In this document: positions 8,819 through 17,386 of the stretch, piece by piece
Layout: each line of letters opens with the position of its first letter
Numbering within the stretch: the first letter of the stretch is position 1
NCBI GenBank assembly: GCA_036380835.1
Contig: DASVDZ010000081.1
Span: forward strand, 1 to 64,000
Length of the DNA: 64,000 nt
Direction of reading: 5' to 3'
Source: DASQJL01 sp036380835
Lineage (GTDB): Bacteria; Eisenbacteria; RBG-16-71-46; SZUA-252
Program-made: the position numbers and the translations under genes
Notes under the pieces: generated by a model
Databases searched by the model: none
What the model was told of the DNA's origin: nothing
Seen by the model: the letters and a program-made list of their open reading frames with translations, nothing else

Positions 8819-10042
8819 ATGCGCATCCTCTTTCTGACCTCGCGGATGCCCTACCCGCCCGTGGGGGGAGACCGCTTCCGGGTCTTCCACGTGCTGCGCA
8901 CGGCCGCCGAGGCGGGGCACTCGGTGCACATCGTGACGTTCGACACGCACGCCCGTGATCCCGTCGAGATCGGCCCGCTCGAGCGGATCGCGGCCTCGGT
9001 CGACGTGGTGCCGCTCCCGCGATTCGTCTCCGTCCTCCGTTCCCTCCGCGCGCTCCCGGGCCGGTTCCCGCTCCAGGCCGCCTACTACCGTTCCCGGCGC
9101 ATGCGGGACCGTGTCGACGCCGCCCTCAAGCGGATCCGGCCCGACGTCGCGGTCACGCATCTCTTCCGGATGGCGCCCTACGCCCTCCCGCACCTGGGCC
9201 GCGGACGCACGCGCTGGGTGATCGATCTCACCGACGTGATCTCCGCGGGGATCGAGCGGTCGATGCCGTATCGGCGCGGGCTCAGCCGGTGGATCTATCG
9301 CGTCGAGGGGCCGCGCATCCGCGACTACGAATCGCGCGTCGCGCCCCGCTTCGACGAGTGCTGGGTCATCAGCGAGACCGAGGCGCGGCTCCTCACCGCC
9401 CTCGCGCCGAGCGCCCGGATCCGCGTCGTCCCGAACGGCATGGGGCCGGAACGCTTCCGCGTCGGCGTGGCGCGGGAGCCGGCGCGGCTCCTCTTCCTCG
9501 GCTTCCACGAGGTCTTCCACAACCAGGACGCGGTCCGGTTCCTGGTCCAGGAGATCTTCCCGCGCGTGCGCGCGGCGGTCCCCGAGGCGACGCTCGAGAT
9601 CGCGGGGAAGGGATCGGAATCGCTCGGGGCGTGGGCCCGCGTTCCCGGCGTCCACGTGGCGGGATTCGTCCCCGATCTCGAGGCGGCGCTCGGCCGCGCG
9701 ACGGTGTTCGTGGCGCCCCACCGCTTCGCGGCCGGGGTGCAGAACAAGGTGCTCCAGGCGCTCACGAGCGGAACGCCGGTCGTCACGACTCCGATCGTGC
9801 GCTCCGGCCTCGAGCCGCTCCCCGCGGACGTGCTCCGCGTCGCGGAGGACGCCGACGGCATCGCGGCGCACGTGACGGCGCTCCTCCGCGATCCGCGCGG
9901 CGCGACCGCCCTGGGCGAGCGGGGGCGCGCGTGGGCGCGACGCCGGTTCACCTGGGACGTGTCCCTCGAGGCCCTCGAGGCGGTCCGGCGCGTGGCCGGG
10001 CCGGCCCGGTCCGACGGGCGCCCCTCCGCCGTGTCGGTTTGA
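8819..10042 (+). CDS. Glycosyltransferase family 4
   Basis: 407 residues. Starts with ILFLTSRMPYPPVGGDRFR, the GG loop of GT4 enzymes and very like the sugar transferases of PEP-CTERM/EpsH loci. The second domain starts LLFLGFHEVFHNQDAVRFL and includes FVAPHRFAAGVQNKVLQAL followed by TSGTPVVTT, where the usual EAMA is QNKVLQALTSG. Cytoplasmic, presumed to extend the glycan. There is no Shine-Dalgarno sequence before the ATG, in keeping with the -10 box placed for a leaderless transcript. The stop overlaps the next start. Confidence 0.9.
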   Translation: MRILFLTSRMPYPPVGGDRFRVFHVLRTAAEAGHSVHIVTFDTHARDPVEIGPLERIAASVDVVPLPRFVSVLRSLRALPGRFPLQAAYYRSRRMRDRVDAALKRIRPDVAVTHLFRMAPYALPHLGRGRTRWVIDLTDVISAGIERSMPYRRGLSRWIYRVEGPRIRDYESRVAPRFDECWVISETEARLLTALAPSARIRVVPNGMGPERFRVGVAREPARLLFLGFHEVFHNQDAVRFLVQEIFPRVRAAVPEATLEIAGKGSESLGAWARVPGVHVAGFVPDLEAALGRATVFVAPHRFAAGVQNKVLQALTSGTPVVTTPIVRSGLEPLPADVLRVAEDADGIAAHVTALLRDPRGATALGERGRAWARRRFTWDVSLEALEAVRRVAGPARSDGRPSAVSV

Positions 10043-11064
10043 GCGCCGTCCTTCCGCTCCTCGAAGTCGCGCCGATCGCGTTCGCGGCGGCGCTCCTCTT
10101 CACGCCCGCCGCCCAGCGACTCGCGCGTGCGACCGGTTACCTCGACCACCCCGACCCGAGGAAACACCATCCCGAGCCGACGCCGCTCCTCGGCGGGCTC
10201 GCCGTGGCGATCTCGATCGCCGTGGCGCTCTGGATCGCGCGCGCGGCGCTCGGGTCGGGCGTCGAATGGCCGCGGGCCGGCGTCCTCGCGGGGGCGGCGC
10301 TCTCGCTGGTGCTCGGGCTGATCGACGACCGCGTCCCGATGCGCCCGATGGGAAAGCTGATCGGCCAGCTGATCGTCGGCGCGACGCTGGTGCTCTGGGG
10401 AGCGCGGCAGGGTTTCGTGGCGGAGAATCCCGTGCTGGGCGTGGTCGCGCTCGTGGGCGTGGTCGCGCTCCTGAACGCGATCAACTTCCTCGACGCGATG
10501 GACGGCATCGTCGGCGCGGTGATCCCGATCACGGCGGCCGGGTTCGTCGCGATCTCGCTCCTCCACCGCGCCGACATCGACCTCGCCCTCGCGTGGGGCA
10601 TGGTCGGTGCGGGCGCGGGATTCCTCGTCTACAACGCGCCGCCGGCGAGGATCTTTCTCGGCGACGCCGGGAGCCACCTTCTCGGTTTCACGCTCGCCGC
10701 CCTCGCGCTCCGCGCGCTCGACGACTCGCTCACCTGGCCGCACGCGGCCGCCGTCGCCAGCATCCTCTCCTACCCGCTCTTCGACGTCGTGTTCGTGGTC
10801 TTGGACCGCCTCGCGTCGGGTCGTCCCGTCGCGGTGGGTAGCACCGACCACACCACCCATCGCCTTGGTAGGGAATGTGGACGGTGGGGGACCCTGGCGC
10901 TCATTTCCGTCCTCGTTGCGGTCTCCACGGCGGTCGGGGTCTGGCTCTGGGGGTTGAAAAACGGCTCGGCGGTGACGGGCGCAGTGTCAATTTTGGCGCT
11001 TGGATACGCCCTTTTTGGGATATGGCTGCGACGCATAAGTCCCACCCCCCCGTTCGACACTTGA
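10039..11064 (+). CDS. WecA/MraY-family polyprenyl-phosphate HexNAc-1-phosphate transferase
   Basis: 341 residues with about ten membrane segments. Diagnostic loops are all present: DHPDPRKHHPEPTPLLGG near the N-terminus, NAINFLDAMDGI (the Asp-rich catalytic loop), IFLGDAGSHLLGF and DHTTHRL, corresponding to the HxH-type loop of WecA. It transfers a HexNAc-1-phosphate from UDP sugar to undecaprenyl phosphate. The TTG at 10039 is chosen because it overlaps the preceding TGA (TTGA) and gives the usual length; no ATG or GTG fits. With the gene at 2097 the locus has two different initiating enzymes. Confidence 0.9.
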   Translation: MSAVLPLLEVAPIAFAAALLFTPAAQRLARATGYLDHPDPRKHHPEPTPLLGGLAVAISIAVALWIARAALGSGVEWPRAGVLAGAALSLVLGLIDDRVPMRPMGKLIGQLIVGATLVLWGARQGFVAENPVLGVVALVGVVALLNAINFLDAMDGIVGAVIPITAAGFVAISLLHRADIDLALAWGMVGAGAGFLVYNAPPARIFLGDAGSHLLGFTLAALALRALDDSLTWPHAAAVASILSYPLFDVVFVVLDRLASGRPVAVGSTDHTTHRLGRECGRWGTLALISVLVAVSTAVGVWLWGLKNGSAVTGAVSILALGYALFGIWLRRISPTPPFDT

Positions 11065-11089
11065 CAAACGGTTTTTACAGTTGTATCTT
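11061..11089 (+). promoter_or_regulatory. Sigma70-type promoter TTGACA-17-TATCTT
   Basis: Perfect -35 at 11061-11066, spacer of 17, and -10 TATCTT at 11084-11089. The predicted start is near 11096, giving a leader of about 47 bases before ATG 11143. The -35 lies right at the stop of the WecA-type gene (TGA 11062-11064), inside an unusually T-rich stretch. Confidence 0.75.
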
Positions 11090-11142
11090 CCGAGCACGAC
11101 CGGTAACCACCGACGCGCCGAGCACGTCGGGAACTGCGAGGC

Positions 11143-12840
11143 ATGGACGCGATGGCGCAACACCCCGACCCTTCGTTCGAGAGCGACCCGACCCCATCGT
11201 CTGAGTTCCCCGAAGCGGATCCGCTGGAGCGGCTGAGCCGCGGACTGACCCAGTGGGAGCGGGAGATGATGCGGGTGCCGGATGCTCCCGTGCGCCCGCG
11301 GGCTTCCACCGACCTCGACCGCTTGCAGCACCTCCTCCAGGCGAGCCGCGCCGTCACCGGCACGCTGGACCTGAACGAACTCCTCGTTCGCATCGTCGAC
11401 GCGGTCGTGCGCGTGGCATCCGCCGATCGCGGGTTCCTGATGCTCATCCGCGACGACCAGAAGCTCCACTTCGAGGTCGCGCGCAGCAAGGACGAGACGA
11501 CGCTCCCGCCGGAGGAGTTCCAGATCTCCTGGGGGATCGCCGAGGAGTCGGCGCGGCGCCGTGAGACCGTCTGGGTGCCCGACGCCGTCGGGTCGTCGCT
11601 CTTCCAGGACCGGAAGAGCGTCCGCGAGCTCCTCCTGCGCACCGTCGTCGCCCTTCCGATCCAGAACGCGGGCCGCGTGCTCGGCGTCCTCTACATCGAT
11701 TCACATTCCATCGCCCACGAGTTCACGGCCGAGGACATCGCCGTTCTCGAGGGCTTCGCCGCGATCGTCGCCGTGGGCCTGGAGAACGCGCGCCTCCACG
11801 AGGCGCTCAAGGATTCCAAGAACCGCCTCGAGATCGAGAACCTGAACCTGCGCCGCGCCCTCAAGGAGGACGTTCGCTACGGGCTCCTGGTCGGGAAGAG
11901 CCCGCGCATGCAGCGCGTGATCGAGCTGATGGAGAAGGTGATCCCGACCCAGGTCGCCGTGCTGATCAGCGGCGAAACGGGCACGGGGAAGGAGCTGGTG
12001 GCGCGCGCGATCCACCTGAACGGCCCGCGCAAGGAGAAGAACTTCATCGCGGTGAACTGCGGCGCGCTCCCGGAGGGGCTGCTCGAGAGCGAGCTCTTCG
12101 GCTACAAGAAGGGCGCGTTCACGGGCGCGAACGAGGACCGCGTGGGGCTCTTCGAGGCCGCCGACCAGGGGACCCTCTTCCTCGACGAGGTCGGGGAGAT
12201 GCCCTCCGCGCTCCAGGTGAAGCTCCTGCGCGTGCTCCAGGATTCGCACATCCGCCGCGTCGGGGACACGGTCAGCCGCAAGGTGGACATCCGCCTCATC
12301 ACGGCCACGAACCGCGACCTGCGCGCCGAGGTCGAAGCCGGGCGCTTCCGCCAGGACCTCTTCTATCGCCTGAACGTGGTTCCGGTGGAGCTGCCGCCGC
12401 TGCGCGAGCGCGGCGAGGACGTGATGCTCCTGGCCGAGCACTTCCTCGCGGCCAACGCCAAGGAGCAGACGAAGCGGATCCGGGGCATGACCGCCGAATC
12501 GCGCGAGCTCCTCCTCCGCTACCCGTGGCCCGGGAACGTGCGCGAGCTGGAGAACGCCCTGGCGCGCGCGGTCGCCCTGGCCGACGACGGCGCCGCGCTC
12601 GAGCCGTCCCTGTTCGGCCTCGGCGCGACGGTGGCGCGACGGTGGGACGGCCAGCACACGCTGAGGGAGACGCTCGACGCGGTCGAGGCCGAGACGATCC
12701 GCGAGGCGCTCCGCCAGTGCGACTCCAACGTCTCGCGCGCCGCGCGCGCCCTCGGCGTGAGCCGCCAGCATCTCCACAATCGGATGAACTTCCACGGCAT
12801 CCGCCGCTCGCGGATCCTGAGCGAAACCTCGGGGCAGTGA
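11143..12840 (+). CDS. GAF-domain sigma54-dependent activator
   Basis: 565 residues. A GAF sensor domain spans about 60 to 215, a coiled stretch about 220 to 250, and an AAA+ domain follows. Walker A is GETGTGKE near residue 277, the sigma54-contact loop GAFTGA is intact near 324, and Walker B is FLDEVGEMP. The C-terminus holds a Fis-type helix-turn-helix ending ALGVSRQHLHNRM. It should remodel sigma54 RNA polymerase at target promoters, with the GAF domain sensing an unknown small molecule. ATG 11143 or 11152 are both possible. The methyltransferase downstream overlaps its stop by 4 bases, so it may be part of the signalling unit. Confidence 0.95.
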   Translation: MDAMAQHPDPSFESDPTPSSEFPEADPLERLSRGLTQWEREMMRVPDAPVRPRASTDLDRLQHLLQASRAVTGTLDLNELLVRIVDAVVRVASADRGFLMLIRDDQKLHFEVARSKDETTLPPEEFQISWGIAEESARRRETVWVPDAVGSSLFQDRKSVRELLLRTVVALPIQNAGRVLGVLYIDSHSIAHEFTAEDIAVLEGFAAIVAVGLENARLHEALKDSKNRLEIENLNLRRALKEDVRYGLLVGKSPRMQRVIELMEKVIPTQVAVLISGETGTGKELVARAIHLNGPRKEKNFIAVNCGALPEGLLESELFGYKKGAFTGANEDRVGLFEAADQGTLFLDEVGEMPSALQVKLLRVLQDSHIRRVGDTVSRKVDIRLITATNRDLRAEVEAGRFRQDLFYRLNVVPVELPPLRERGEDVMLLAEHFLAANAKEQTKRIRGMTAESRELLLRYPWPGNVRELENALARAVALADDGAALEPSLFGLGATVARRWDGQHTLRETLDAVEAETIREALRQCDSNVSRAARALGVSRQHLHNRMNFHGIRRSRILSETSGQ

Positions 12841-13835
12841 CCGGCACGACCGAGCGACGACTCGCGTCGCTCCGCGCCATCCTGATGCAGAGCGACGCCG
12901 AGTTGCGGGCGCAGCTCCCCGAGTACTTCCTCGTCTACTACAAGCACCTCGACATCCTCCGCAATCCGGCCCGAATCGAGCACCTCTTCCAGAAGGGGCG
13001 CGAGATGTTCGAGTATCTCGAGGCGAGGGACCGGGACGTGCTCGACCTGGGCGCGGGGTTCGGCCTCGAAGCCCTCCTCGTCGCGATCTACGGGGCGCGG
13101 AGCGTGCTCGCCACGGAGATCGACCGGGACATGGTGGCGGTCGGCGCCTACCTGGCGAAGAAGATCGATCCCCCGCTCGAGCGGTTCGAGTCGCGCTACG
13201 GGGACGGCATCGCCATGGAGCTGCCGAGCGCCTCCTTCGACGGCGTCATGGCGAACTGCGTGATCTCGCACGTGCGCGACCTCGAGGGCTTCCTGACCGA
13301 GGCGCACCGGCTCCTCCGCCCGGGCGGGATCTTCTTCCTGAGCGACGAGAACAACGCGCGGTTCCTTCCCGCGCGCGCCCGGCGCCGGAAGGGGTGGCGC
13401 GACATGGAGCGGGAGCCCGACGGCCCCTACTTCGCAGCGCGCCGCGCGATGATCGGAGAGCACTTCCCGAACCTGGCCGCGAACCAGCTCCTCGAGGCGG
13501 TGCGCCGGACGCGCGGCCTCTACGGCGACGACGTGCTCGAGGGGGTCCGCGAATTCCTCGCCGCGGGGCGCGTGGCCAAGACGCCCGAGTTCCGCTACCG
13601 GGACCCGCGGGACGGGCAGTACCCCGAGCGGGAGCTCGACCCGTTCTGGATGATGGAACAATTCCGCGCGGCGAGGCTCGATCCCGAGCTCCTCCCCGCG
13701 TTCTTCTCCCGCGGGATCGAGAAGCATCCCCGCCAGTGGATCAAGGACTTCCTCCGGTTCTTCTGCTCCCGATGGCCGGCCCTCTCCGTCTACGTCTGGC
13801 CGATCATGAGGCTCCGGGGGCGAAAAGCGGGTTGA
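12837..13835 (+). CDS. SAM-dependent methyltransferase, class I
   Basis: 332 residues from GTG 12837, which overlaps the activator stop as GTGA. Motif I is VLDLGAGFGLEALL, the acidic strand-2 end is ATEIDRDM, and the strand-4/5 region is LPSASFDGVMANCVISHV followed by LLRPGGIFFLSDE. The 150 C-terminal residues are basic and aromatic and hold no recognised domain; they end in a semi-hydrophobic helix (FFCSRWPALSVYVW) that may touch the membrane. The acceptor is unknown. Translational coupling to the activator suggests shared control. Confidence 0.82.
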   Translation: MTGTTERRLASLRAILMQSDAELRAQLPEYFLVYYKHLDILRNPARIEHLFQKGREMFEYLEARDRDVLDLGAGFGLEALLVAIYGARSVLATEIDRDMVAVGAYLAKKIDPPLERFESRYGDGIAMELPSASFDGVMANCVISHVRDLEGFLTEAHRLLRPGGIFFLSDENNARFLPARARRRKGWRDMEREPDGPYFAARRAMIGEHFPNLAANQLLEAVRRTRGLYGDDVLEGVREFLAAGRVAKTPEFRYRDPRDGQYPERELDPFWMMEQFRAARLDPELLPAFFSRGIEKHPRQWIKDFLRFFCSRWPALSVYVWPIMRLRGRKAG

Positions 13836-13860
13836 CACCCGGCGCCACGCTCTCTAGGCT
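13832..13860 (+). promoter_or_regulatory. Sigma70-type promoter TTGACA-17-TAGGCT, leaderless
   Basis: TTGACA at 13832-13837, 17-base spacer, TAGGCT at 13855-13860. Seven bases further is 13867, the G of the GTG start, so the mRNA is predicted to begin at its start codon. The TGA of the upstream methyltransferase gene lies inside the -35 hexamer. It should drive the four-gene membrane cluster. Confidence 0.75.
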
Positions 13861-13866
13861 GCGGCC

Positions 13867-15057
13867 GTGCGCTGGGCGACTCGGCTCTGTCTCCTCGCCT
13901 TCCTGCTGAGCCCCGCGGCCGCGATCTGCGCGCCGACCGGCACCTCCGCGCCCCCTCCCCCCGCGCTCCCCGCGCCCACCGGCTTCAAGGCAGCGGACCG
14001 CCCTGGCGATTCGGGCGGCGCGATCCTCCTCACGTGGGAGGACCCGGCGTCGGCCCCCGAGGGGACCGTGGTGGAGGTCCGCCGGGCCGAGCCCCCCGCG
14101 TACGATTGGGCCCCGCTCGCGACGGTGGCGCCGGGGACCGGCCGCTACGTCGACGCGACCGTGAAGGACGGACGCTCCTATCGCTACGAGGTCCGGCTCA
14201 CGCACCCGGAGCTCGCCGATTCCTCCGGGTTGGCCGGAGTCGCCGGGCCCGGCGTCGTGAGCGACCCGGTGACCTCCCATGACAACTGGTTCCGCGCCGA
14301 GCGGACCAACTCCCTGATCGTCACGATCCTCTTCTGGATCGCCCTCTTGAGCTCGATCGCGGTGGCGAAATCGGGGCAGCACATCTTCATCCGGCGGATC
14401 GCGGGACTGAACGCCATCGACGAGGCGATCGGTCGCGCGACCGAGCTCGGAAAGAAGGTCTTCTACATTCCGGGGATCCAGAGCATGGACGACATCCAGA
14501 CGATCGCGTCGCTCTCGATCCTCGGCCACGTCGCCCGCGCGACGGCCCGCTACGGCACCGATCTCGACGTGCCCAACAAGGATCCGCTCACGTTCGCCTC
14601 CGCCCAGGAGACGGTGCGCGCGGCCTATCTCGCCGAGGGGCGTCCCGATCTCTACCGGGACGAGATGGTGAACTACGTCACGTACGACCAGTTCGCCTAC
14701 ACGGCGGCGGTCTCCGGGCGGATGATCCGGGAGAAGCCGGCCGCGAACTTCCTGATCGGGTACTTCTTCGCCGAGTCCCTGATCCTGGCCGAGACCGGGC
14801 AGTCGACGGGCGCCATGCAGATCGCGGGAACCGCCGACCCGACGCAGCTGCCCTTCTTCGTCGCGACCTGCGACTACACGCTGATCGGCGAGGAGCTCTA
14901 CGCGGCGAGCGCGTACCTGTCCCGTGAGCCGGTCCTCCTCGGATCGATCCGCGCCCAGGACATCATCAAGGCGCTCTGCATCGTCTGGGGGCTGGTCGGC
15001 ATCGTGGCCGCGAGCCTCGGCGCCGGATGGTTCGCGACGGTGATCCAGACGCGATGA
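13867..15057 (+). CDS. Exported FnIII-domain protein with cytoplasmic DUF6754-like domain
   Basis: 396 residues from GTG. A signal peptide (about 1-22) is followed by a Pro-rich spacer and a fibronectin type III-like domain at about 38-135 (ILLTWEDPAS, YRYEVRLTHPE). A membrane helix follows at about 148-165 (LIVTILFWIALLSSIAVA), then a soluble domain of some 200 residues with the segment GTDLDVPNKDPLTFASAQ, and a last helix near 370-392. The middle domain resembles, from memory, the family called DUF6754; its function is unknown. There is no Shine-Dalgarno, matching the leaderless promoter. It is first of four tightly packed genes. Confidence 0.75.
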   Translation: MRWATRLCLLAFLLSPAAAICAPTGTSAPPPPALPAPTGFKAADRPGDSGGAILLTWEDPASAPEGTVVEVRRAEPPAYDWAPLATVAPGTGRYVDATVKDGRSYRYEVRLTHPELADSSGLAGVAGPGVVSDPVTSHDNWFRAERTNSLIVTILFWIALLSSIAVAKSGQHIFIRRIAGLNAIDEAIGRATELGKKVFYIPGIQSMDDIQTIASLSILGHVARATARYGTDLDVPNKDPLTFASAQETVRAAYLAEGRPDLYRDEMVNYVTYDQFAYTAAVSGRMIREKPAANFLIGYFFAESLILAETGQSTGAMQIAGTADPTQLPFFVATCDYTLIGEELYAASAYLSREPVLLGSIRAQDIIKALCIVWGLVGIVAASLGAGWFATVIQTR

Positions 15058-15869
15058 ACCACACCGTGTTCCAGTTCGACTTCGGGCGCGTGGCGCTCGT
15101 CGCGCTCTTTTTCCTCCTTCCGACGGTCGGCATCCTCCTCGGCCTGCGGGCGCCCGCCATGCGGAGCCGCATCCCGCTCCTCGTCGGGTTCTTCGCCGGC
15201 ATCCTGCCGATTCTCTCGCTCTACGTTCCCAAGGGCTTCTTGTCCGGCCAGGAGGGAATGAGCCCCCGCCTCGATCAATGGCTCATCATCGTGGCCGGAT
15301 TCGCGCTCCTCCTCGGCATCGTCAACGTGCTCCAGAACAACGTCCGGAAGATCTCGCGGCTCGAAAAGGGGTGGCCCTACGCCGCGGTGCTCCTCGCCGG
15401 GCTGCTCGTGACGGGGGGACTCGGGATCTACGGCGCGATCTCGCGGCAGGGAATCGGGTTCCTCCCCGACGGGCGCCTGACGCCGTTCGAGTGGGTCTAC
15501 GAGTGGATGTTCCAGCCGCTCCAGTCGACGATCTTCTCGCTCCTCGCCTTCTTCATGGCGAGCGCCGCCTTCCGCGCCTTCCGCGCGCGGAACACGGAAG
15601 CGACCGTCCTCTTGATCGCGGCCGGGCTGATCATGGCCGGGCGCGTCCCGCTGCTCGAGCTCCTCGCCGTGCCGTTCCCGCCGCTCCAGCCGTCGGCGGC
15701 GGGCGCGAGCCAGTTCCTCGGTCGGATGACGGAGTGGATCATGGACACGCCGAACGGCGCCGCGCAGTCGGGGATCATCATCGGCGCCGCCCTCGGCGCC
15801 GCGGCGATGGCGACCCGCGTGATCCTCGGGATGGAGCGCGGGTACCTCGGCCTGGGGCGGGGGGAGTAG
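15054..15869 (+). CDS. Polytopic membrane protein of unknown function (cluster gene 2)
   Basis: 271 residues. The ATG overlaps the stop of the previous gene by 4 bases. I count about eight hydrophobic segments, beginning with VALVALFFLLPTVGILLGL, and a final stretch rich in small residues (IIIGAALGAAAMATRVIL). No catalytic or transport motif is recognised. Its place between a FnIII/DUF6754-like protein and two further membrane proteins suggests a subunit of a membrane complex; that is inference from context. Confidence 0.7.
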   Translation: MNHTVFQFDFGRVALVALFFLLPTVGILLGLRAPAMRSRIPLLVGFFAGILPILSLYVPKGFLSGQEGMSPRLDQWLIIVAGFALLLGIVNVLQNNVRKISRLEKGWPYAAVLLAGLLVTGGLGIYGAISRQGIGFLPDGRLTPFEWVYEWMFQPLQSTIFSLLAFFMASAAFRAFRARNTEATVLLIAAGLIMAGRVPLLELLAVPFPPLQPSAAGASQFLGRMTEWIMDTPNGAAQSGIIIGAALGAAAMATRVILGMERGYLGLGRGE

Positions 15870-15870
15870 C

Positions 15871-16746
15871 GTGAAGCGGTTCCTCGCCGGCCTCCTGGCT
15901 CTCGATCGACGGTGGATCTTCCTCCTCGTGGCGCTCAGCGTGACGGTCCCGATCGTCTACCCGATCGGCCTCCCGGTGACCACGACCGGCGCCACGCGCG
16001 CCGCGTTCGACTACGTCGAATCGCTCAAGCCCGGCGACGTTCTCTGGATCTCTTTCGACTACGGCCCTTCCTCGGCGCCCGAGAACGATCCGATGGCCGA
16101 GGCGTTCCTCCGCCAGTGCTTCCTGCACCGGATCCGGGTCATCGTGTCGGCGTTCTACCCGCTCGGCGGGCTGAGCCTCGCGAACGCCTCGATCGCCCGC
16201 GTCGCGGCGGAGTTCCCGGACCGGGTCAACGGCGTCGACTACGTGAACCTCGGCTACAAGGACGGCCCGACGGCGGTGATGCGCCGCCTCGGCGATTCGA
16301 TCGGCGACGCGTTCCCGACCGACGTGGACGGGAAGCCGATCGGCCAGATCCCGATGATGCGCGACGTGCACGACATCCGCCACGTGAAGGCCGTCTTCAC
16401 GGTGGCGACCGGGATCATCGGCGAGTGGTGGATCACGCAGGTCCACTCCCAGTTCGGGACCCCGATCATCATCGGGCCCACCGCGGTGAGCGCGCCCAAG
16501 TACTACGCCTTCATCAATTCGGGCCAGCTCGTCGGCATGCTGGGCGGCATGAAGGGCGCGGCCGAGTACGAGAAGCTGCTGATGGCGAAATATCCGGAGA
16601 TGAACCGCTTCTACCGCGAGACGAAGCGCTTCACCGCGACCAAGGGGATGGACGGCCAGACCGTCCTCCACACGGTCATCCTCGTCCTCATCGCGCTCGG
16701 CAATCTGGCGTTCTTCCAGACCCGCGCGGCGCCGCGGGAGGCGTGA
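15871..16746 (+). CDS. Bitopic membrane protein with a large soluble domain (cluster gene 3)
   Basis: 291 residues from GTG, one base after the previous stop. A membrane helix near the N-terminus (WIFLLVALSVTVPIVYPI) and one at the C-terminus (TVLHTVILVLIALGNLAFF) flank a domain of some 230 residues. That domain has an alternating strand/helix look: VLWISFDYGP, RIRVIVSAFYPLGG, GVDYVNLGYKDG, KAVFTVATGIIGEWWITQ and PIIIGPTAVSAPKYY. These are consistent with a Rossmann-like fold, but I do not recognise the family. By simple topology the domain could lie outside the inner membrane. Confidence 0.7.
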   Translation: MKRFLAGLLALDRRWIFLLVALSVTVPIVYPIGLPVTTTGATRAAFDYVESLKPGDVLWISFDYGPSSAPENDPMAEAFLRQCFLHRIRVIVSAFYPLGGLSLANASIARVAAEFPDRVNGVDYVNLGYKDGPTAVMRRLGDSIGDAFPTDVDGKPIGQIPMMRDVHDIRHVKAVFTVATGIIGEWWITQVHSQFGTPIIIGPTAVSAPKYYAFINSGQLVGMLGGMKGAAEYEKLLMAKYPEMNRFYRETKRFTATKGMDGQTVLHTVILVLIALGNLAFFQTRAAPREA

Positions 16747-16747
16747 C

Positions 16748-17386
16748 GTGAGCGCGACCTTCCCCGGAATCGGCATCTGGATCGCCGCGTTCCTCACCCT
16801 CGCGTGCTTCTCGTTCCTCTACAAGGACAACCCCTTCTTCCGGTTCGCGGAGAGCCTGTTCGCGGGCGTGTCGCTCGGCTACTACGTCGGCATCGTCCTG
16901 AACCAGACGCTCGTGCCGAACCTCTTCACGCCGCTCGCGGAGGACTTCGGGGGGAACTGGGACCTGCTCGTGGCGGGGGGGATCGGGATGCTGCTCTACA
17001 TGCGCTACGTGCCGCGCATCGGGTGGGTTTCGCGCTACGCGCTCGCGATCTACGTCGCGTACTACATCGGCGTCGAGTTCACGCGCCGGCTCCACGGCGA
17101 GGTGATGCCGCAGGTCGCGCGGGCGATCCTGCCGATCCACTCCTGGTCCGCGGCGACGCTCACCTCGCTCGTCTTCATGGCGGGCGTCTACAGCGTCCTC
17201 ATCTACTTCTTCTTCTCGAAGGAGCAGAACGCGGTCACGCGGCGGATCGCGCGCGTCGGCACCTGGTTCCTCATGGTCTCCTTCGGCGCGGCCTTCGGCT
17301 TCACCGTGATGGGGCGCGTCGCGCTCCTCATCGGCCGGCTCAACTTCCTGATCCTGAACTGGCTCTACCCGACGTTCGGCGTTTGA
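16748..17386 (+). CDS. Polytopic membrane protein of unknown function (cluster gene 4)
   Basis: 212 residues from GTG, one base after the previous stop. Six or seven hydrophobic segments. Polar landmarks are SFLYKDNPFFRFAESLFAG near the start and the helix pair VPRIGWVSRYALAIYVAYYIG. No family is recognised. Its 3' end overlaps the convergent receiver/kinase-like gene by 22 bases. Probably the last subunit of the 13867-17386 operon. Confidence 0.7.
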   Translation: MSATFPGIGIWIAAFLTLACFSFLYKDNPFFRFAESLFAGVSLGYYVGIVLNQTLVPNLFTPLAEDFGGNWDLLVAGGIGMLLYMRYVPRIGWVSRYALAIYVAYYIGVEFTRRLHGEVMPQVARAILPIHSWSAATLTSLVFMAGVYSVLIYFFFSKEQNAVTRRIARVGTWFLMVSFGAAFGFTVMGRVALLIGRLNFLILNWLYPTFGV

